Below, in pieces: positions 26,244 to 35,602 of a stretch of DNA of 64,000 nucleotides. The translations under genes and the position numbers were made by a program. Below the pieces are notes generated by a model. It was not told where the DNA came from. It did not search any database and was given only the letters and a program-made list of their open reading frames with translations. This DNA is from Peribacillus asahii (GTDB taxonomy: Bacteria > Bacillota > Bacilli > Bacillales > DSM-1321): the NCBI RefSeq assembly GCF_003570725.1, contig NZ_QWVS01000015.1, forward strand, positions 62,001 to 126,000. Reading direction: 5' to 3'. How positions within the stretch are numbered: the stretch's first letter is position 1; each line of letters opens with the position of its first letter.

Positions 26244-27176
26244 TTATATTAATACGCTCATTACAGCTTTTACTGCTTCAGCAGATTTATCAAGTGCTGC
26301 TTTTTCATCAGCTGTTAAATCAAGCTCGATGATTTGTTCGATACCACCAGCACCAAGGATTGTTGGTACGCCCAGGTAAATACCTTCATAACCGTATTCA
26401 CCTTCGAGGTAAGCAATCGAAGGAAGGACACGACGTTGATCTTTAAGTACAGCTTCAGTCATTTCTACTAGGGACGCAGCTGGTGCATAATATGCAGATC
26501 CGTTTCCAAGAAGTTCAACAATTTCTCCACCGCCGGTACGAGTACGAGCAACGATTGCTTCTAAACGGTCAGCTGGGATTAATTTTTCTAATGGAATTCC
26601 GCCAGCGAAAGAATAACGAGTTAATGGTACCATCGTATCTCCATGTCCACCAAGAACGAAACCAGTAATATCTTTAACAGATAGGTTTAATTCTTCTGCT
26701 ACGAATGTACGGAAACGAGCTGTATCAAGTACACCTGATTGTCCGATTACGCGATTTTTAGGGAAACCAGACTCTTTATATACGGTGTAAGTCATAGCAT
26801 CAACTGGGTTTGTTAATACGATAATTGTAGAATTTGGAGAATATTTGACGATTTCTTGAGTTACAGCTTTCATCACTTTTTGGTTTGTTTGGACTAAATC
26901 GTCACGGCTCATACCTGGTTTACGAGCGATACCAGCAGTGATGATAACTACGTCAGAATCAACAGTATCCGCATAGTTAGAAGTACCAGTGATTTTAGCA
27001 TCAAAACCTTGAACTGGGCTAGCTTCTAACATATCAAGAGCTTTACCTTTTGTTGGGTTTTCAGCTTGTGGGATGTCAACTAGCACAACATCACCAAGTT
27101 CTTTTTGAGCTAATAAAAATGCAGTTGTAGCACCAGTAAATCCGCCACCGATAACTGAGATTTTTTTACGCGACAT
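26244..27176 (-). CDS. mdh: Malate dehydrogenase
   Basis: Oxidises malate to oxaloacetate with NAD in the TCA cycle. The dinucleotide-binding motif [14 protein letters not shown] is at residues 10-23, VDIPQAE gives the NAD-selecting Asp, the substrate Arg region is [10 protein letters not shown] near 86, and the catalytic His lies in [13 protein letters not shown] near 178. The start [10 protein letters not shown] at 27176 follows GGAGGAGAAGAAT; the 25 upstream residues are not coding-like. Predicted length 310 residues. It follows icd in the citZ-icd-mdh series but has a terminator between, so read-through or a separate promoter is implied. Confidence 0.96.
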   Translation of the reverse strand: MSRKKISVIGGGFTGATTAFLLAQKELGDVVLVDIPQAENPTKGKALDMLEASPVQGFDAKITGTSNYADTVDSDVVIITAGIARKPGMSRDDLVQTNQKVMKAVTQEIVKYSPNSTIIVLTNPVDAMTYTVYKESGFPKNRVIGQSGVLDTARFRTFVAEELNLSVKDITGFVLGGHGDTMVPLTRYSFAGGIPLEKLIPADRLEAIVARTRTGGGEIVELLGNGSAYYAPAASLVEMTEAVLKDQRRVLPSIAYLEGEYGYEGIYLGVPTILGAGGIEQIIELDLTADEKAALDKSAEAVKAVMSVLI

Positions 27177-27251
27177 ATTCTTCTCCTCCTTCAATATGTA
27201 ATAATACAAAATTTTCCCAGATAAAGCAATGCTATATATACGATTGTACAT

Positions 27252-27285
27252 TAAAAAAAGCAGCTATAAATTAGCTGCTTTTTTC
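27252..27285 (-). terminator. Terminator between icd and mdh
   Basis: AAAGCAGCTA and TAGCTGCTTT form a 10-bp stem on the minus strand with a short loop, followed by TTTT. Confidence 0.85.
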
Positions 27286-27308
27286 ATAAGATGTATTTAA
27301 ATTAAGAA

Positions 27309-28577
27309 TTAAAGATTTTTGATTAATTCGTCAGCGAACTCAGAGCATTTAACTTCTGTAGCGCCTTCCATTAGACGAGCGAAGTCATATGTTACAACTT
27401 TAGAAGCAATTGTTTTTTCTACTGAAGCTGTAATGCTTTTCGCTGCTTCATTCCAACCAAGGTGTTCAAGTAAAAGTACACCTGAAAGAAGAACTGAAGA
27501 TGGGTTAACTTTATCAAGACCAGCGTATTTTGGAGCTGTTCCGTGAGTAGCTTCGAAAATAGCGTGTCCAGTTTCGTAGTTGATGTTAGCTCCTGGAGCG
27601 ATACCAATACCACCAACTTGTGCAGCTAGTGCATCAGAGATGTAGTCACCGTTAAGGTTCATTGTAGCTACTACATCAAACTCTTTTGGACGAGTTAAGA
27701 TTTGTTGTAAGAAGATATCAGCGATAGAATCTTTTACGATGATTTTACCTTCAGCTTCAGCAGCAGCTTGTGCTTTGTTTGCAGCGTCAGTGCCTTCAGC
27801 TTCTTTAATTTTGTCATATTGGTTCCAAGTGAATACTTTATCAGCGAATTCAGTTTCTGCTACTTCATAACCCCAGTTTTTGAATGCGCCTTCTGTAAAT
27901 TTCATGATGTTACCTTTATGAACTAAAGTTAAAGATTTACGTCCTTCTTTGATTGCATAGTTAAGTGCAGAGCGAACAAGACGTTTTGTACCTTCTTCAG
28001 ATACTGGTTTAATACCGATACCAGAAGTTTCTGGGAAACGGATTTTGTTTACACCAAATTCATTTTGTAAGAAAGAAATTAATTTTTTAACTTCTTCAGA
28101 ACCTTGTGCATATTCAATACCAGCATAGATATCTTCTGTGTTTTCACGGAAGATTACCATGTCAGTGTCTTCAGGACGTTTAACTGGTGAAGGTACACCT
28201 TCAAAGTAACGTACTGGACGTAGACATACGAATAAGTCTAATTGTTGACGTAATGCAACGTTCAATGAACGAATTCCGCCACCAATTGGAGTTGTAAGAG
28301 GTCCTTTAATAGCGATTAGATACTCGTTGATTACATCAAGAGTTTCTTGTGGAAGCCATTCGCCAGTTTGGTTGAATGCTTTTTCCCCAGCAAGAACTTC
28401 TTTCCATTCGATTTTCTTTTCGCCATTGTATGCTTTTTCTACTGCTGCGTCTAATACGCGTACAGCTGCTGCCCAAATATCAGGACCGATTCCGTCACCT
28501 TCGATAAATGGTACTACTGGATTGTTTGGTACGTTAAGTACTCCGTTTGTAACTGTGATTTTTTGTCCTTGTGTCAT
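27309..28577 (-). CDS. icd: NADP-dependent isocitrate dehydrogenase
   Basis: Converts isocitrate to 2-oxoglutarate and CO2, the branch point competing with AceA for isocitrate. Substrate residues are in [18 protein letters not shown] near 105-122, with the Ser that is phosphorylated in some bacteria, and [30 protein letters not shown] near 310 supplies metal-binding Asp residues, and HGTAPKYAG near 343 lies at the cofactor site. The length of 422 residues is normal. GGAGG precedes the ATG by 8 bases. A stable hairpin sits in its leader. Confidence 0.96.
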   Translation of the reverse strand: MTQGQKITVTNGVLNVPNNPVVPFIEGDGIGPDIWAAAVRVLDAAVEKAYNGEKKIEWKEVLAGEKAFNQTGEWLPQETLDVINEYLIAIKGPLTTPIGGGIRSLNVALRQQLDLFVCLRPVRYFEGVPSPVKRPEDTDMVIFRENTEDIYAGIEYAQGSEEVKKLISFLQNEFGVNKIRFPETSGIGIKPVSEEGTKRLVRSALNYAIKEGRKSLTLVHKGNIMKFTEGAFKNWGYEVAETEFADKVFTWNQYDKIKEAEGTDAANKAQAAAEAEGKIIVKDSIADIFLQQILTRPKEFDVVATMNLNGDYISDALAAQVGGIGIAPGANINYETGHAIFEATHGTAPKYAGLDKVNPSSVLLSGVLLLEHLGWNEAAKSITASVEKTIASKVVTYDFARLMEGATEVKCSEFADELIKNL

Positions 28578-28600
28578 GTCTATACCTCCGGTTCAAATTC

Positions 28601-28644
28601 AAAGGTTAGTGGCTCTTTCCAAATTGGCGAGCCAGCTAACCTTT
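28601..28644. promoter_or_regulatory. Stable hairpin in the icd leader
   Basis: AAAGGTTAG and CTAACCTTT (9 bp) plus inner GGCTC/GAGCC (5 bp) form a long stem with a 13-base loop. A T run follows only on the plus strand, so it is not a classical terminator for citZ; on the minus strand it lies about 10 bases before the icd ribosome binding site. Confidence 0.75.
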
Positions 28645-28728
28645 TTTTACTCACATGTATTAATTTACTACAAATCAGTCGAAATATTAAACAAATTTTT
28701 TAAAAAAATTGTATTTTATTAAAAAATT

Positions 28729-29844
28729 TTATCGTTCATCAACTGGTACGTATTTTTGCATACCTGGTCCATTGTACTCTGCACGTGGACGAATTAAGCG
28801 GTTGTTTGCATATTGCTCAAGGATGTGAGCGATCCAACCAGACGTACGACTTACAGCAAAGATTGGCGTAAATAGGTCATGCTCGATATCTAAGCTGTGG
28901 TATACAGATGCAGAATAGAAATCTACGTTTGGTGGTAGATTTTTCTGACCAGTTACTAATTCATGAATTTTAACAGACATTTCGTAGTATTCTGGTTGAC
29001 CAGTAAGCTCAGTTAATTTTTGTGACATTACTTTAAGGTGTGGCGCACGTGGGTCACCTTTACGGTATACACGGTGTCCAAAGCCCATGATTTTTTCTTT
29101 ATTTGCTAATTTTGCGTTGATGTAAGGCTCAACATTTTCAACAGAACCGATTTCTGTAAGCATTTTCATAACTTGCTCGTTTGCTCCGCCGTGTAGAGGT
29201 CCTTTAAGAGCTCCGATAGCAGATGTGATACCAGAATAGATATCAGAAAGTGTAGCTACACATACACGTGCAGTGAATGTAGAAGCGTTTAATTCATGGT
29301 CAGCATGTAAAACTAACGCTTTGTTGAATGCTTCTTCTGCGATTGCAGATGGCTCTTCTCCACTAAGCATGTATAAGAAGTTCGCAGCAAAGCTTAAATC
29401 AGAACGTGGAGCAACTGGATCTAAACCTTTACGAACACGTGAGAATGCAGTTACAACTGTTGGGATTTTCGCTTGAATGCGGATTGCTTTACGATAGTTA
29501 GCTTCGTCGCTCATTACATCAGCTTCTTCATCATAAAGTGCAAGTAAAGAGATTGCCGTACGAAGAGCTCCCATTGGGTGAACTTTATCGATTGGGTATG
29601 ATTTGAAGTGGTTAAGAACTTCTGCTGGAACTTCTGCGTTGTCAGCAAGTTGTTGTGTTAACTCTTCTAATTGAGCTTTATTTGGTAATTTTTTATGCCA
29701 TAATAGGTAGATTACTTCTTCAAATGTTGCATTTTCTGCTAAATCATCGATGTTATAACCTACATAAGTTAATGTATCGTCGATAATTGAACTAACAGAT
29801 GAAGTTGCTGCTACAATACCTTCTAGACCTTTTGTTGCTGTCAT
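28729..29844 (-). CDS. citZ: Citrate synthase
   Basis: Condenses acetyl-CoA and oxaloacetate to citrate, entering the TCA cycle. Catalytic residues are visible in PLHGGANEQVMKML (His, near residue 220), GFGHRVYRKGDPRAPHLK (His, near 260) and VDFYSASVYHSL (Asp, near 310). The length of 371 residues fits the small Gram-positive type. The ribosome binding site AAAGGAGAGATTTAAT precedes the ATG. It heads citZ-icd-mdh; a perfect cre lies about 125 bases upstream, so repression by CcpA is expected. Confidence 0.96.
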   Translation of the reverse strand: MTATKGLEGIVAATSSVSSIIDDTLTYVGYNIDDLAENATFEEVIYLLWHKKLPNKAQLEELTQQLADNAEVPAEVLNHFKSYPIDKVHPMGALRTAISLLALYDEEADVMSDEANYRKAIRIQAKIPTVVTAFSRVRKGLDPVAPRSDLSFAANFLYMLSGEEPSAIAEEAFNKALVLHADHELNASTFTARVCVATLSDIYSGITSAIGALKGPLHGGANEQVMKMLTEIGSVENVEPYINAKLANKEKIMGFGHRVYRKGDPRAPHLKVMSQKLTELTGQPEYYEMSVKIHELVTGQKNLPPNVDFYSASVYHSLDIEHDLFTPIFAVSRTSGWIAHILEQYANNRLIRPRAEYNGPGMQKYVPVDER

Positions 29845-29968
29845 ATTAAATCTCTCCTTTTTTAAAAATATTCCCCTATGCCCATTACTTATTGCGTATA
29901 AATATAGCGCCTCTAAAAAGGAAGTATATAACCGCCCATATACATTTTAGAAAAACCTCGCCTTCTTA

Positions 29969-29983
29969 TTGAAAGCGTTCACA
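29969..29983 (+). promoter_or_regulatory. cre site (CcpA operator) upstream of citZ
   Basis: TTGAAAGCGTTCACA matches the catabolite-responsive element consensus WTGNAANCGNWNNCW at every fixed position. CcpA with HPr-Ser-P represses citZ in Bacillus subtilis, so the same role is likely here. Confidence 0.8.
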
Positions 29984-30088
29984 TTAAAGATAGACTATGC
30001 TATGTATTCTACCTATCGTTCACTTGCCGTTTTCTAAAAATCAAATATGCGTTTTACTTTTCCTAGCGAGCGCTTGATCAATAACTGC

Positions 30089-30103
30089 CTGAAACGCTTA
30101 CAA
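30089..30103 (-). promoter_or_regulatory. Second, weaker cre-like site
   Basis: On the minus strand TTGTAAGCGTTTCAG fits the cre consensus except at the second-last position. It lies 106 bases upstream of the first cre and could assist DNA looping or be fortuitous. Confidence 0.4.
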
Positions 30104-30341
30104 GTAATCTTCGCATCCATTAAAATAATTCGGACGCTTATTTATCATTTTTCAGCAGTTACATGTTTATTATAAACAATAATCACTTTTTTGGGAATGA
30201 AAAGCATTGAAATTGTGAAAAAATTATTATTTTATTAGAAAAGCTCACCCATATTCTGCCTTTCCCGCTTCATAAATTGTTGTTTAAAGCCAGTCAAATG
30301 AATGATTCCGTATGCTCCTAAAGTATCCCCATTATTTTTTA

Positions 30342-30797
30342 TTAGTTCATAAAATCAAACAATTTCATGCATATATAAGCGATTCCAGCCCCTATTAACG
30401 GGCCCACTGCCACACCTTTGAATAAAGCAACAGCTAGAATTGTACCTAAAACAAGCGCCGTCGTAATATGTGGATCATGCTGTAATAACGTTAATCCGTT
30501 TTTAGCGATTAAAGCAACAGCGACTCCAGATATAAGAGCAATCCAAGCATAAGGAGACTTAATGGCTTCTCCTAATTCCTTAAAGCCAATCGCACCGCTT
30601 GCAATTGGAACTAATACGGCAATCGTGATGATTGTAACTCCCAGGTTAATTCCCTTTCCCTCTAAATAAGGGAATATTTTTGTGTCCAGCATAAACAATT
30701 TCATCAATAACAAAAAGCCTGCCGCAACCATTAGCGATGTATTCTTGCCAAGCCAGCCAATAATTCCAAGCAACAGTAAAAACAAAATCGGACCCAT
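30342..30797 (-). CDS. ytwI: DUF441 membrane protein YtwI
   Basis: A 151-residue membrane protein with about four to five hydrophobic segments spanning most of its length and conserved glycines (GPLIGAGIAYICMKL near the C-terminus). It matches the DUF441/YeaL family, whose function is unknown. It lies between citZ and the divergent ytvI, the Bacillus subtilis order. GGAGAGAGTGA precedes the ATG. Confidence 0.85.
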   Translation of the reverse strand: MGPILFLLLLGIIGWLGKNTSLMVAAGFLLLMKLFMLDTKIFPYLEGKGINLGVTIITIAVLVPIASGAIGFKELGEAIKSPYAWIALISGVAVALIAKNGLTLLQHDPHITTALVLGTILAVALFKGVAVGPLIGAGIAYICMKLFDFMN

Positions 30798-30975
30798 TCA
30801 CTCTCTCCTTGCTTCCCTTAAATTATTATTTCAACATAACAAAAAAGTGTGTTTTTCAAAAATTCCTTAGATGAAGCAACCGAAAAATCTACTCGCTTCG
30901 CCAGTTAAAACTTTCCAATTTTTCTTCCTATCGTTACAATTATATAATACAAATATTTTATAAGGGGGAGAAGCT

Positions 30976-32094
30976 TTGAATTCCGTCTATCTTTATCGTT
31001 TTATTCGATGTTTCTTCGTCATTGCATTAATTAGTTTAGGCTGTACGGCTCTTTTTTATTTATCAACTTATACCTACCCATTCATCATCGCCGTCATATT
31101 GGCCTTCTTTATGAATCCGCTCGTTACCCTTCTTGAGAAAAAGGCACGATTGCCAAGAAGCCTTGCTGTATTACTCTCTCTTTTGCTTATCTTTTCTGCC
31201 TTAGCTGGACTTCTTACATTACTTATTATTGAAATGGTCTCCGGTACAACTTATTTAGCAAGTGTACTTCCAACACATATTGAAACCTTTGTTACATTCA
31301 TCGAAAACTTCATCGCTCAAACCATTATTCCTTTTTATAATGAAACCGCCACCTTGTTCAACAGACTAGATGTTGCCCAACAGGATACAATCATGGAAAA
31401 TGTTCAACAGATTGGCCAATCTATCACTACAGCCGTCAGCGAATTTATTCAATTTATTTTAAAAAATATCCCAGCTATTCTTGGGTGGTTTCCAAATACA
31501 ATAACAGCACTTATTTTTTCCTTAATGGCTACTTTTTTTATTAGTAAAGATTGGCATCGTCTTGGAGGATTAACGGCTAAATTTCTGCCTTATAAAGTGT
31601 CTTCTCGTGCAAAAAGAGTGGTCCATGATCTGAAACGAGCTTTATTTGGCTTTGTCCGCGCTCAATGCACATTGATTTCTTTAACAACGATTACCATTTT
31701 AATTGGGTTATTAATTATGCGAGTAAACTATTCTATTACAATTGCCTTAATTTGTGGTTTCATTGACATTATTCCCTATTTAGGAACGGGGACTATCTTT
31801 ATTCCTTGGATGATTTATGAAGTAATGACTGGAGATGTTAGTTTTGCCATTGGGCTTGCTGTCCTGTATATCATCGTCGTTGTACAACGGCAACTCATTG
31901 AACCGAAAGTTCTTTCTTCAAGCATCGGTATTGATCCATTAGCTACACTTATTTCTCTATTTATTGGGTATAAATTAATTGGCTTTTTAGGATTAATTAT
32001 CGGTCCAATCATCCTTGTGATAATTAACACCTTGCAGCGTGCCAACGTGTTTACTGAAATTTGGACATTTATTATTGGATCAAAAAAAGAGTAA
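30976..32094 (+). CDS. ytvI: Sporulation integral membrane protein YtvI
   Basis: A 372-residue membrane protein of the AI-2E/PerM permease superfamily with about seven to eight membrane segments, including an N-terminal pair (about 10-50) and the family core ALICGFIDIIPYLGTGTIFIPW near residue 255-276. YtvI is a sporulation-associated member; the transported molecule is unknown. The start is TTG, 7 bases after AAGGGGGAG. A plausible sigma-A -10 (TATAAT) lies at about 30943-30948. It is divergent from ytwI and flanks the left end of the inserted aceA-ytdA block. Confidence 0.85.
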   Translation: MNSVYLYRFIRCFFVIALISLGCTALFYLSTYTYPFIIAVILAFFMNPLVTLLEKKARLPRSLAVLLSLLLIFSALAGLLTLLIIEMVSGTTYLASVLPTHIETFVTFIENFIAQTIIPFYNETATLFNRLDVAQQDTIMENVQQIGQSITTAVSEFIQFILKNIPAILGWFPNTITALIFSLMATFFISKDWHRLGGLTAKFLPYKVSSRAKRVVHDLKRALFGFVRAQCTLISLTTITILIGLLIMRVNYSITIALICGFIDIIPYLGTGTIFIPWMIYEVMTGDVSFAIGLAVLYIIVVVQRQLIEPKVLSSSIGIDPLATLISLFIGYKLIGFLGLIIGPIILVIINTLQRANVFTEIWTFIIGSKKE

Positions 32095-32127
32095 GGGGTT
32101 CACTCTACAATAGAGTTACGCCCTTAC
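32091..32127 (+). terminator. Hairpin after ytvI
   Basis: GTAAGGG...CCCTTAC with inner ACTCT/AGAGT form a two-part stem that includes the ytvI stop codon. There is no T run after it, so terminator function is only likely. Confidence 0.5.
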
Positions 32128-32171
32128 TTCAATACATACTATTCCTTTGTGAGTAAGGTAATAGACACGAC

Positions 32172-32196
32172 ATAGTAGTTCATTCTTCACTACTAT
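32172..32196. repeat. Perfect 8-bp inverted repeat after aceA
   Basis: ATAGTAGT and ACTACTAT separated by 9 bases, between the convergent ytvI and aceA genes. It may be a 3' hairpin protecting the aceA transcript; no T run follows. Confidence 0.5.
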
Positions 32197-32224
32197 AATT
32201 AGTAGGCAAGATTACCATTCATCA

Positions 32225-33511
32225 TTATTTATTAGTTGTTTGAAATTGTTCCGCCTCTGTTGAACCAGCAAGTGCTGTTGTAGAAGACGTTCCACCAGAT
32301 ACAACTTGTGCTACTTCATCAAAGTAACCAGTTCCAACTTCACGTTGGTGACGAGTTGCTGTGTAACCGTCTTTTTCACTTGCGAATTCAGCTTGTTGAA
32401 GCTCTGAGTAAGCCGCCATTCCGCGCTCTTTGTAACCTAAAGCAAGATTGAACATGCTGTGGTTTAATGAGTGGAAACCAGCAAGTGTAACGAATTGGAA
32501 TTTGTATCCTAACTTACCGATTTCTTTTTGGTAGTTAGCAATTTCTTCATCGCTAAGTTTAGCTTTCCAGTTGAATGATGGTGAACAGTTATAAGCAAGT
32601 AATTTACCAGGGAATTTCTCATGAATTGCCTCAGCAAAGCGACGAGCTTCTTCAAGGTTCGGCTCAGACGTTTCACACCAGATAAGGTCAGCATATGGTG
32701 CATAAGCAAGACCACGAGCAATCGCTTGATCAAGACCAGCTTTTGTACGGTAGAATCCTTCTGGTGTACGTTCACCAGTGATGAACGGACGATCAGCTGG
32801 ATCGATATCATCAGTAATTAAATCTGCAGCGTCAGCATCTGTACGTGCGATTAAGATTGTTGGTGTACCCATTACGTCCGCAGCTAAACGAGCAGAGATT
32901 AAGTTACGTACAGCTGTTTGAGTTGGTAGAAGAACTTTCCCACCTAAGTGACCACATTTTTTCTCAGAAGAAAGTTGGTCTTCGAAGTGAACGCCTGAAG
33001 CACCTGCTTCAATCATACCTTTCATTAATTCGAATACGTTAAGTGCTCCACCGAAACCAGCTTCTGCATCGGCAACAATTGGTGCGAACCAATCGATGTC
33101 TGTATTTCCTTCAGAGTAAGAGATTTGGTCAGCACGTTGTAATGTTTGGTTAATACGCTTTACTACTTGTGGTACAGAGTTTGCTGGGTACAAGCTTTGG
33201 TCAGGGTACATTTGACCAGCAAGGTTTGCATCCGCAGCCACTTGCCAACCGCTTAAGTAAATTGCTTTTAAACCAGCTTTTACTTGTTGCATTGCTTGGT
33301 TACCTGTAAGTGCACCAAGTGCGTTAATGTAATCTTCTGTATGAAGAAGATTCCATAATTTTTCTGACCCACGACGAGCTAATGTATGTTCAATATCGAT
33401 TGATCCTCTTAATTTGATAACATCTTCAGCAGAATAAGGGCGAGTAATCCCTTTCCATCTTGCATCGTTTTCCCAGCTTTGTTGTAATTGTTTTGCTCTT
33501 TCTTCTCTCAT
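32225..33511 (-). CDS. aceA: Isocitrate lyase
   Basis: First enzyme of the glyoxylate bypass, splitting isocitrate into succinate and glyoxylate so that acetate or fatty acids can support net growth. The signature [11 protein letters not shown] with the catalytic Cys lies near residue 191, preceded by ADAEAGFGG near 150 (metal-binding Asp) and [10 protein letters not shown] near 224. The length of 428 residues is normal. It lies 49 bases downstream of aceB on the same strand, forming an aceB-aceA unit. Bacillus subtilis 168 lacks this pathway, so the pair is accessory at this locus. Confidence 0.96.
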   Translation of the reverse strand: MREERAKQLQQSWENDARWKGITRPYSAEDVIKLRGSIDIEHTLARRGSEKLWNLLHTEDYINALGALTGNQAMQQVKAGLKAIYLSGWQVAADANLAGQMYPDQSLYPANSVPQVVKRINQTLQRADQISYSEGNTDIDWFAPIVADAEAGFGGALNVFELMKGMIEAGASGVHFEDQLSSEKKCGHLGGKVLLPTQTAVRNLISARLAADVMGTPTILIARTDADAADLITDDIDPADRPFITGERTPEGFYRTKAGLDQAIARGLAYAPYADLIWCETSEPNLEEARRFAEAIHEKFPGKLLAYNCSPSFNWKAKLSDEEIANYQKEIGKLGYKFQFVTLAGFHSLNHSMFNLALGYKERGMAAYSELQQAEFASEKDGYTATRHQREVGTGYFDEVAQVVSGGTSSTTALAGSTEAEQFQTTNK

Positions 33512-33560
33512 GATTAAATTCCTCCTAATTTTTATATAAAATTATGAAACTATTTAACTA

Positions 33561-35153
33561 CTATGAAAGGTGTTCATATGCCGGATTTGTTAAAAAATCG
33601 GCAAAGTCATCAGCTAAACTCAATTCTTCAAACAGCTTGGCGGCTTCGATGAATTTCCCTGTTGCGAATGCTGCTTCCCCTATTTCCGCTTTGATGTTTT
33701 CTAATTCTTCTTGTTGGATCGATTTGAATAGCTCACTTGTAATGTCTCGACCATCCTCAAGAATCCCTTTCGGATGATGAATCCATTGCCATACTTGCGC
33801 TCTTGAAATTTCTGCTGTCGCGGCATCTTCCATTAAATCGTGAATAGGAACCGCTCCTCGACCGCATAACCAAGAAGCAATATATTGAATACCAACATTA
33901 ATGTTAGTACGTAAACCACTTTCAGTGATCGTTCCTGTTGGGACTTCTAGTAAGTCCTCTGCTTTTATTTGTATATCCTCACGTTTACGATAGATTTGGT
34001 TGGGTTTTTGAACAAGCAAGTCAAATACTTCTTTTACAATACTGACCATGCTAGGGTGGGCTACCCATGTTCCATCATACCCATCTCTCGCTTCACGTTC
34101 TTTGTCTGCACGCACTATAGCAAAAGCTTTATCGTTCTTTTCGACATCACCTTTCACTGGAATTTGTGCAGCCATTTCACCGATTGCCGGAGCATTTCGG
34201 TTGTGACATGTTTGAATTACGAGCAAGGAATATGCTCTCATATTCGGTACTGTCATCGTAACTTGTGCCCTATCCGGGAAAATACCATGATTATAGTGAC
34301 GGAATTTTTTCAAGAAGCTGAATATGTAATCCCATCGCCCACTATTCAAGCCAGCTGAATGTTCTTTCAATTCATATAGAATCTCATCCATTTCAAAAGC
34401 AGCTAAAATTGTTTCGATTAGTACAGTTGCTTTAATTGTACTTTGTGGGATTTTTAAATCATTTTGTGCATAAACGAACACATCATTCCATAGTCTCGCT
34501 TCAAGATGATTCTCCAATTTGGGAAGATAAAAGTATGGTGCTGTCCCTTTTTCCAGCAATGCTTTTGCATTGTGAAAGAAATAGAGTCCAAAATCGAAAA
34601 GGCTGGCTGAAATCGGTTGGCCATTTAAAAGCACATGCTTCTCTTCTAAATGCCATCCTCTAGGTCTTACTGTTAAGACAGCTGTTTTTTCGTTTAGTTT
34701 ACAGAACTTCCCATCTGAATTTTCGAAGGTAATCGTTCGACGAACTGCATCTCGTAAATTGATTTGACCTTCAATGCAATTCGACCATGTAGGCGAATTC
34801 GCATCTTCAAAATCAGCTATGAAAAGATTAGCACCTGAGTTCAAAGCATCGATTATCATTTTCCGCTCAACTGGTCCAGTGATTTCTACACGGCGATCTT
34901 GAAGATCTTTCGGCAGTGGATCAATCGTCCAGTTATCTTCACGGATATGTTTGGTTTCTTCTAGAAATTGAGGTACTTTACCTTGGTCGATTTCTTCCTG
35001 AACTTTCATGCGTCTTTCTAAAAGTTCTTTTCTTCTCGGACCGAAATAGCGTTCAATTTTTTCAATAAATTGTAGTGCTTCCGGTGTAAGAATTTCATCA
35101 AAGCCAGGTTTCATCTCCCCAATAATTTCTAGACTCGCTACTTTGGTAACCAT
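33561..35153 (-). CDS. aceB: Malate synthase A
   Basis: Second enzyme of the glyoxylate bypass, condensing glyoxylate and acetyl-CoA to malate. The A-type enzyme is recognised by FIADFEDANSPTWSN near residue 111, SGLNSGRWDYIFSFLKKF near 269 and VWQWIHHPKG near 455; the length of 530 residues fits. The ATG at 35153 has only a modest ribosome binding site (GTGAGAAAG). A promoter GTGACA-N18-TATAAT lies about 70 bases upstream. With aceA it diverts isocitrate from Icd in the same window. Confidence 0.95.
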   Translation of the reverse strand: MVTKVASLEIIGEMKPGFDEILTPEALQFIEKIERYFGPRRKELLERRMKVQEEIDQGKVPQFLEETKHIREDNWTIDPLPKDLQDRRVEITGPVERKMIIDALNSGANLFIADFEDANSPTWSNCIEGQINLRDAVRRTITFENSDGKFCKLNEKTAVLTVRPRGWHLEEKHVLLNGQPISASLFDFGLYFFHNAKALLEKGTAPYFYLPKLENHLEARLWNDVFVYAQNDLKIPQSTIKATVLIETILAAFEMDEILYELKEHSAGLNSGRWDYIFSFLKKFRHYNHGIFPDRAQVTMTVPNMRAYSLLVIQTCHNRNAPAIGEMAAQIPVKGDVEKNDKAFAIVRADKEREARDGYDGTWVAHPSMVSIVKEVFDLLVQKPNQIYRKREDIQIKAEDLLEVPTGTITESGLRTNINVGIQYIASWLCGRGAVPIHDLMEDAATAEISRAQVWQWIHHPKGILEDGRDITSELFKSIQQEELENIKAEIGEAAFATGKFIEAAKLFEELSLADDFADFLTNPAYEHLS

Positions 35154-35189
35154 ATCGCTTTCTCACATCCCTTCGGAGCTCCCCTCATG

Positions 35190-35250
35190 TTATAATACAG
35201 TTTTCCTTTCCCTTGTTTGTATTATATAACACACTCTTGGTATTTGTCAC
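35190..35250 (-). promoter_or_regulatory. aceBA promoter with overlapping inverted repeat
   Basis: GTGACA (35250-35245) and perfect TATAAT (35226-35221) with an 18-base spacer. On the plus strand GTTATAATAC (about 35190-35199) and GTATTATATAAC (about 35219-35230) form an imperfect inverted repeat covering the -10 and the start of the leader, a possible operator. Confidence 0.6.
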
Positions 35251-35602
35251 CACTTTTTTCTAAAAATTTATAATAAATTATTTTTATGGAAGAATAGACC
35301 GACCAAAACCTTTATATATCAATATTTTGCGACACATTTCGTTTTCTATCTTTCCTAAATATATCGAATTTTCGAATAAATTTAAAGTGTATATCCAAAT
35401 TTGTAACTTTATGTAATAAAAAATATAAATCCACTTTATTAAACAATTCTGCTTTGTTAAACAATATTGTTCATCAATAGTGTTCTATAACACAGCTACT
35501 CATTAAAGAAAGATGTGTCATACGACTAGCCAAAGGGCATATATTGATTCGCAAAAGAAAAGACCTGAGATACTTCCTCTCGGGTCTTTTCCTTTCTAGC
35601 AG
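35251..35602. other. AT-rich intergenic region ytcC-aceB
   Basis: Very AT-rich stretch without a gene. It holds two TTAAACAAT repeats 18 bases apart (35439 and 35457), a 12-bp palindrome AACAATATTGTT (35460-35471) and the hairpin at 35557-35590. Confidence 0.55.
35557..35590. terminator. Bidirectional terminator after the ytcABC unit
   Basis: AAAAGACCTGAGA and TCTCGGGTCTTTT form a 13-bp stem with one mismatch and a 7-base loop. T residues follow the stem on both strands. Confidence 0.8.

Larger units (their letters stand above)
29845..30341 (-). other. citZ-ytwI intergenic region
   Basis: A 497-base stretch without a convincing gene. It contains the cre at 29969-29983, a weaker cre-like sequence at 30089-30103, a probable citZ -10 (TATACT within GGTTATATACTTCC near 29922), and an AT-rich segment around 30160-30240. 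A short reading frame follows ytwI and is discussed in the findings. Confidence 0.6.

Noticed and set aside
27177-27251. N-terminal 25-residue extension of malate dehydrogenase
   Set aside because: It contains the ribosome binding site of the real start and has no family similarity.
28327-28722. 131-codon frame on the plus strand over the icd start
   Set aside because: Antisense to icd and its leader; no ribosome binding site and no recognisable product.
33969-34358. 129-codon frame on the plus strand
   Set aside because: Antisense to aceB, which is intact with malate synthase motifs; no ribosome binding site.
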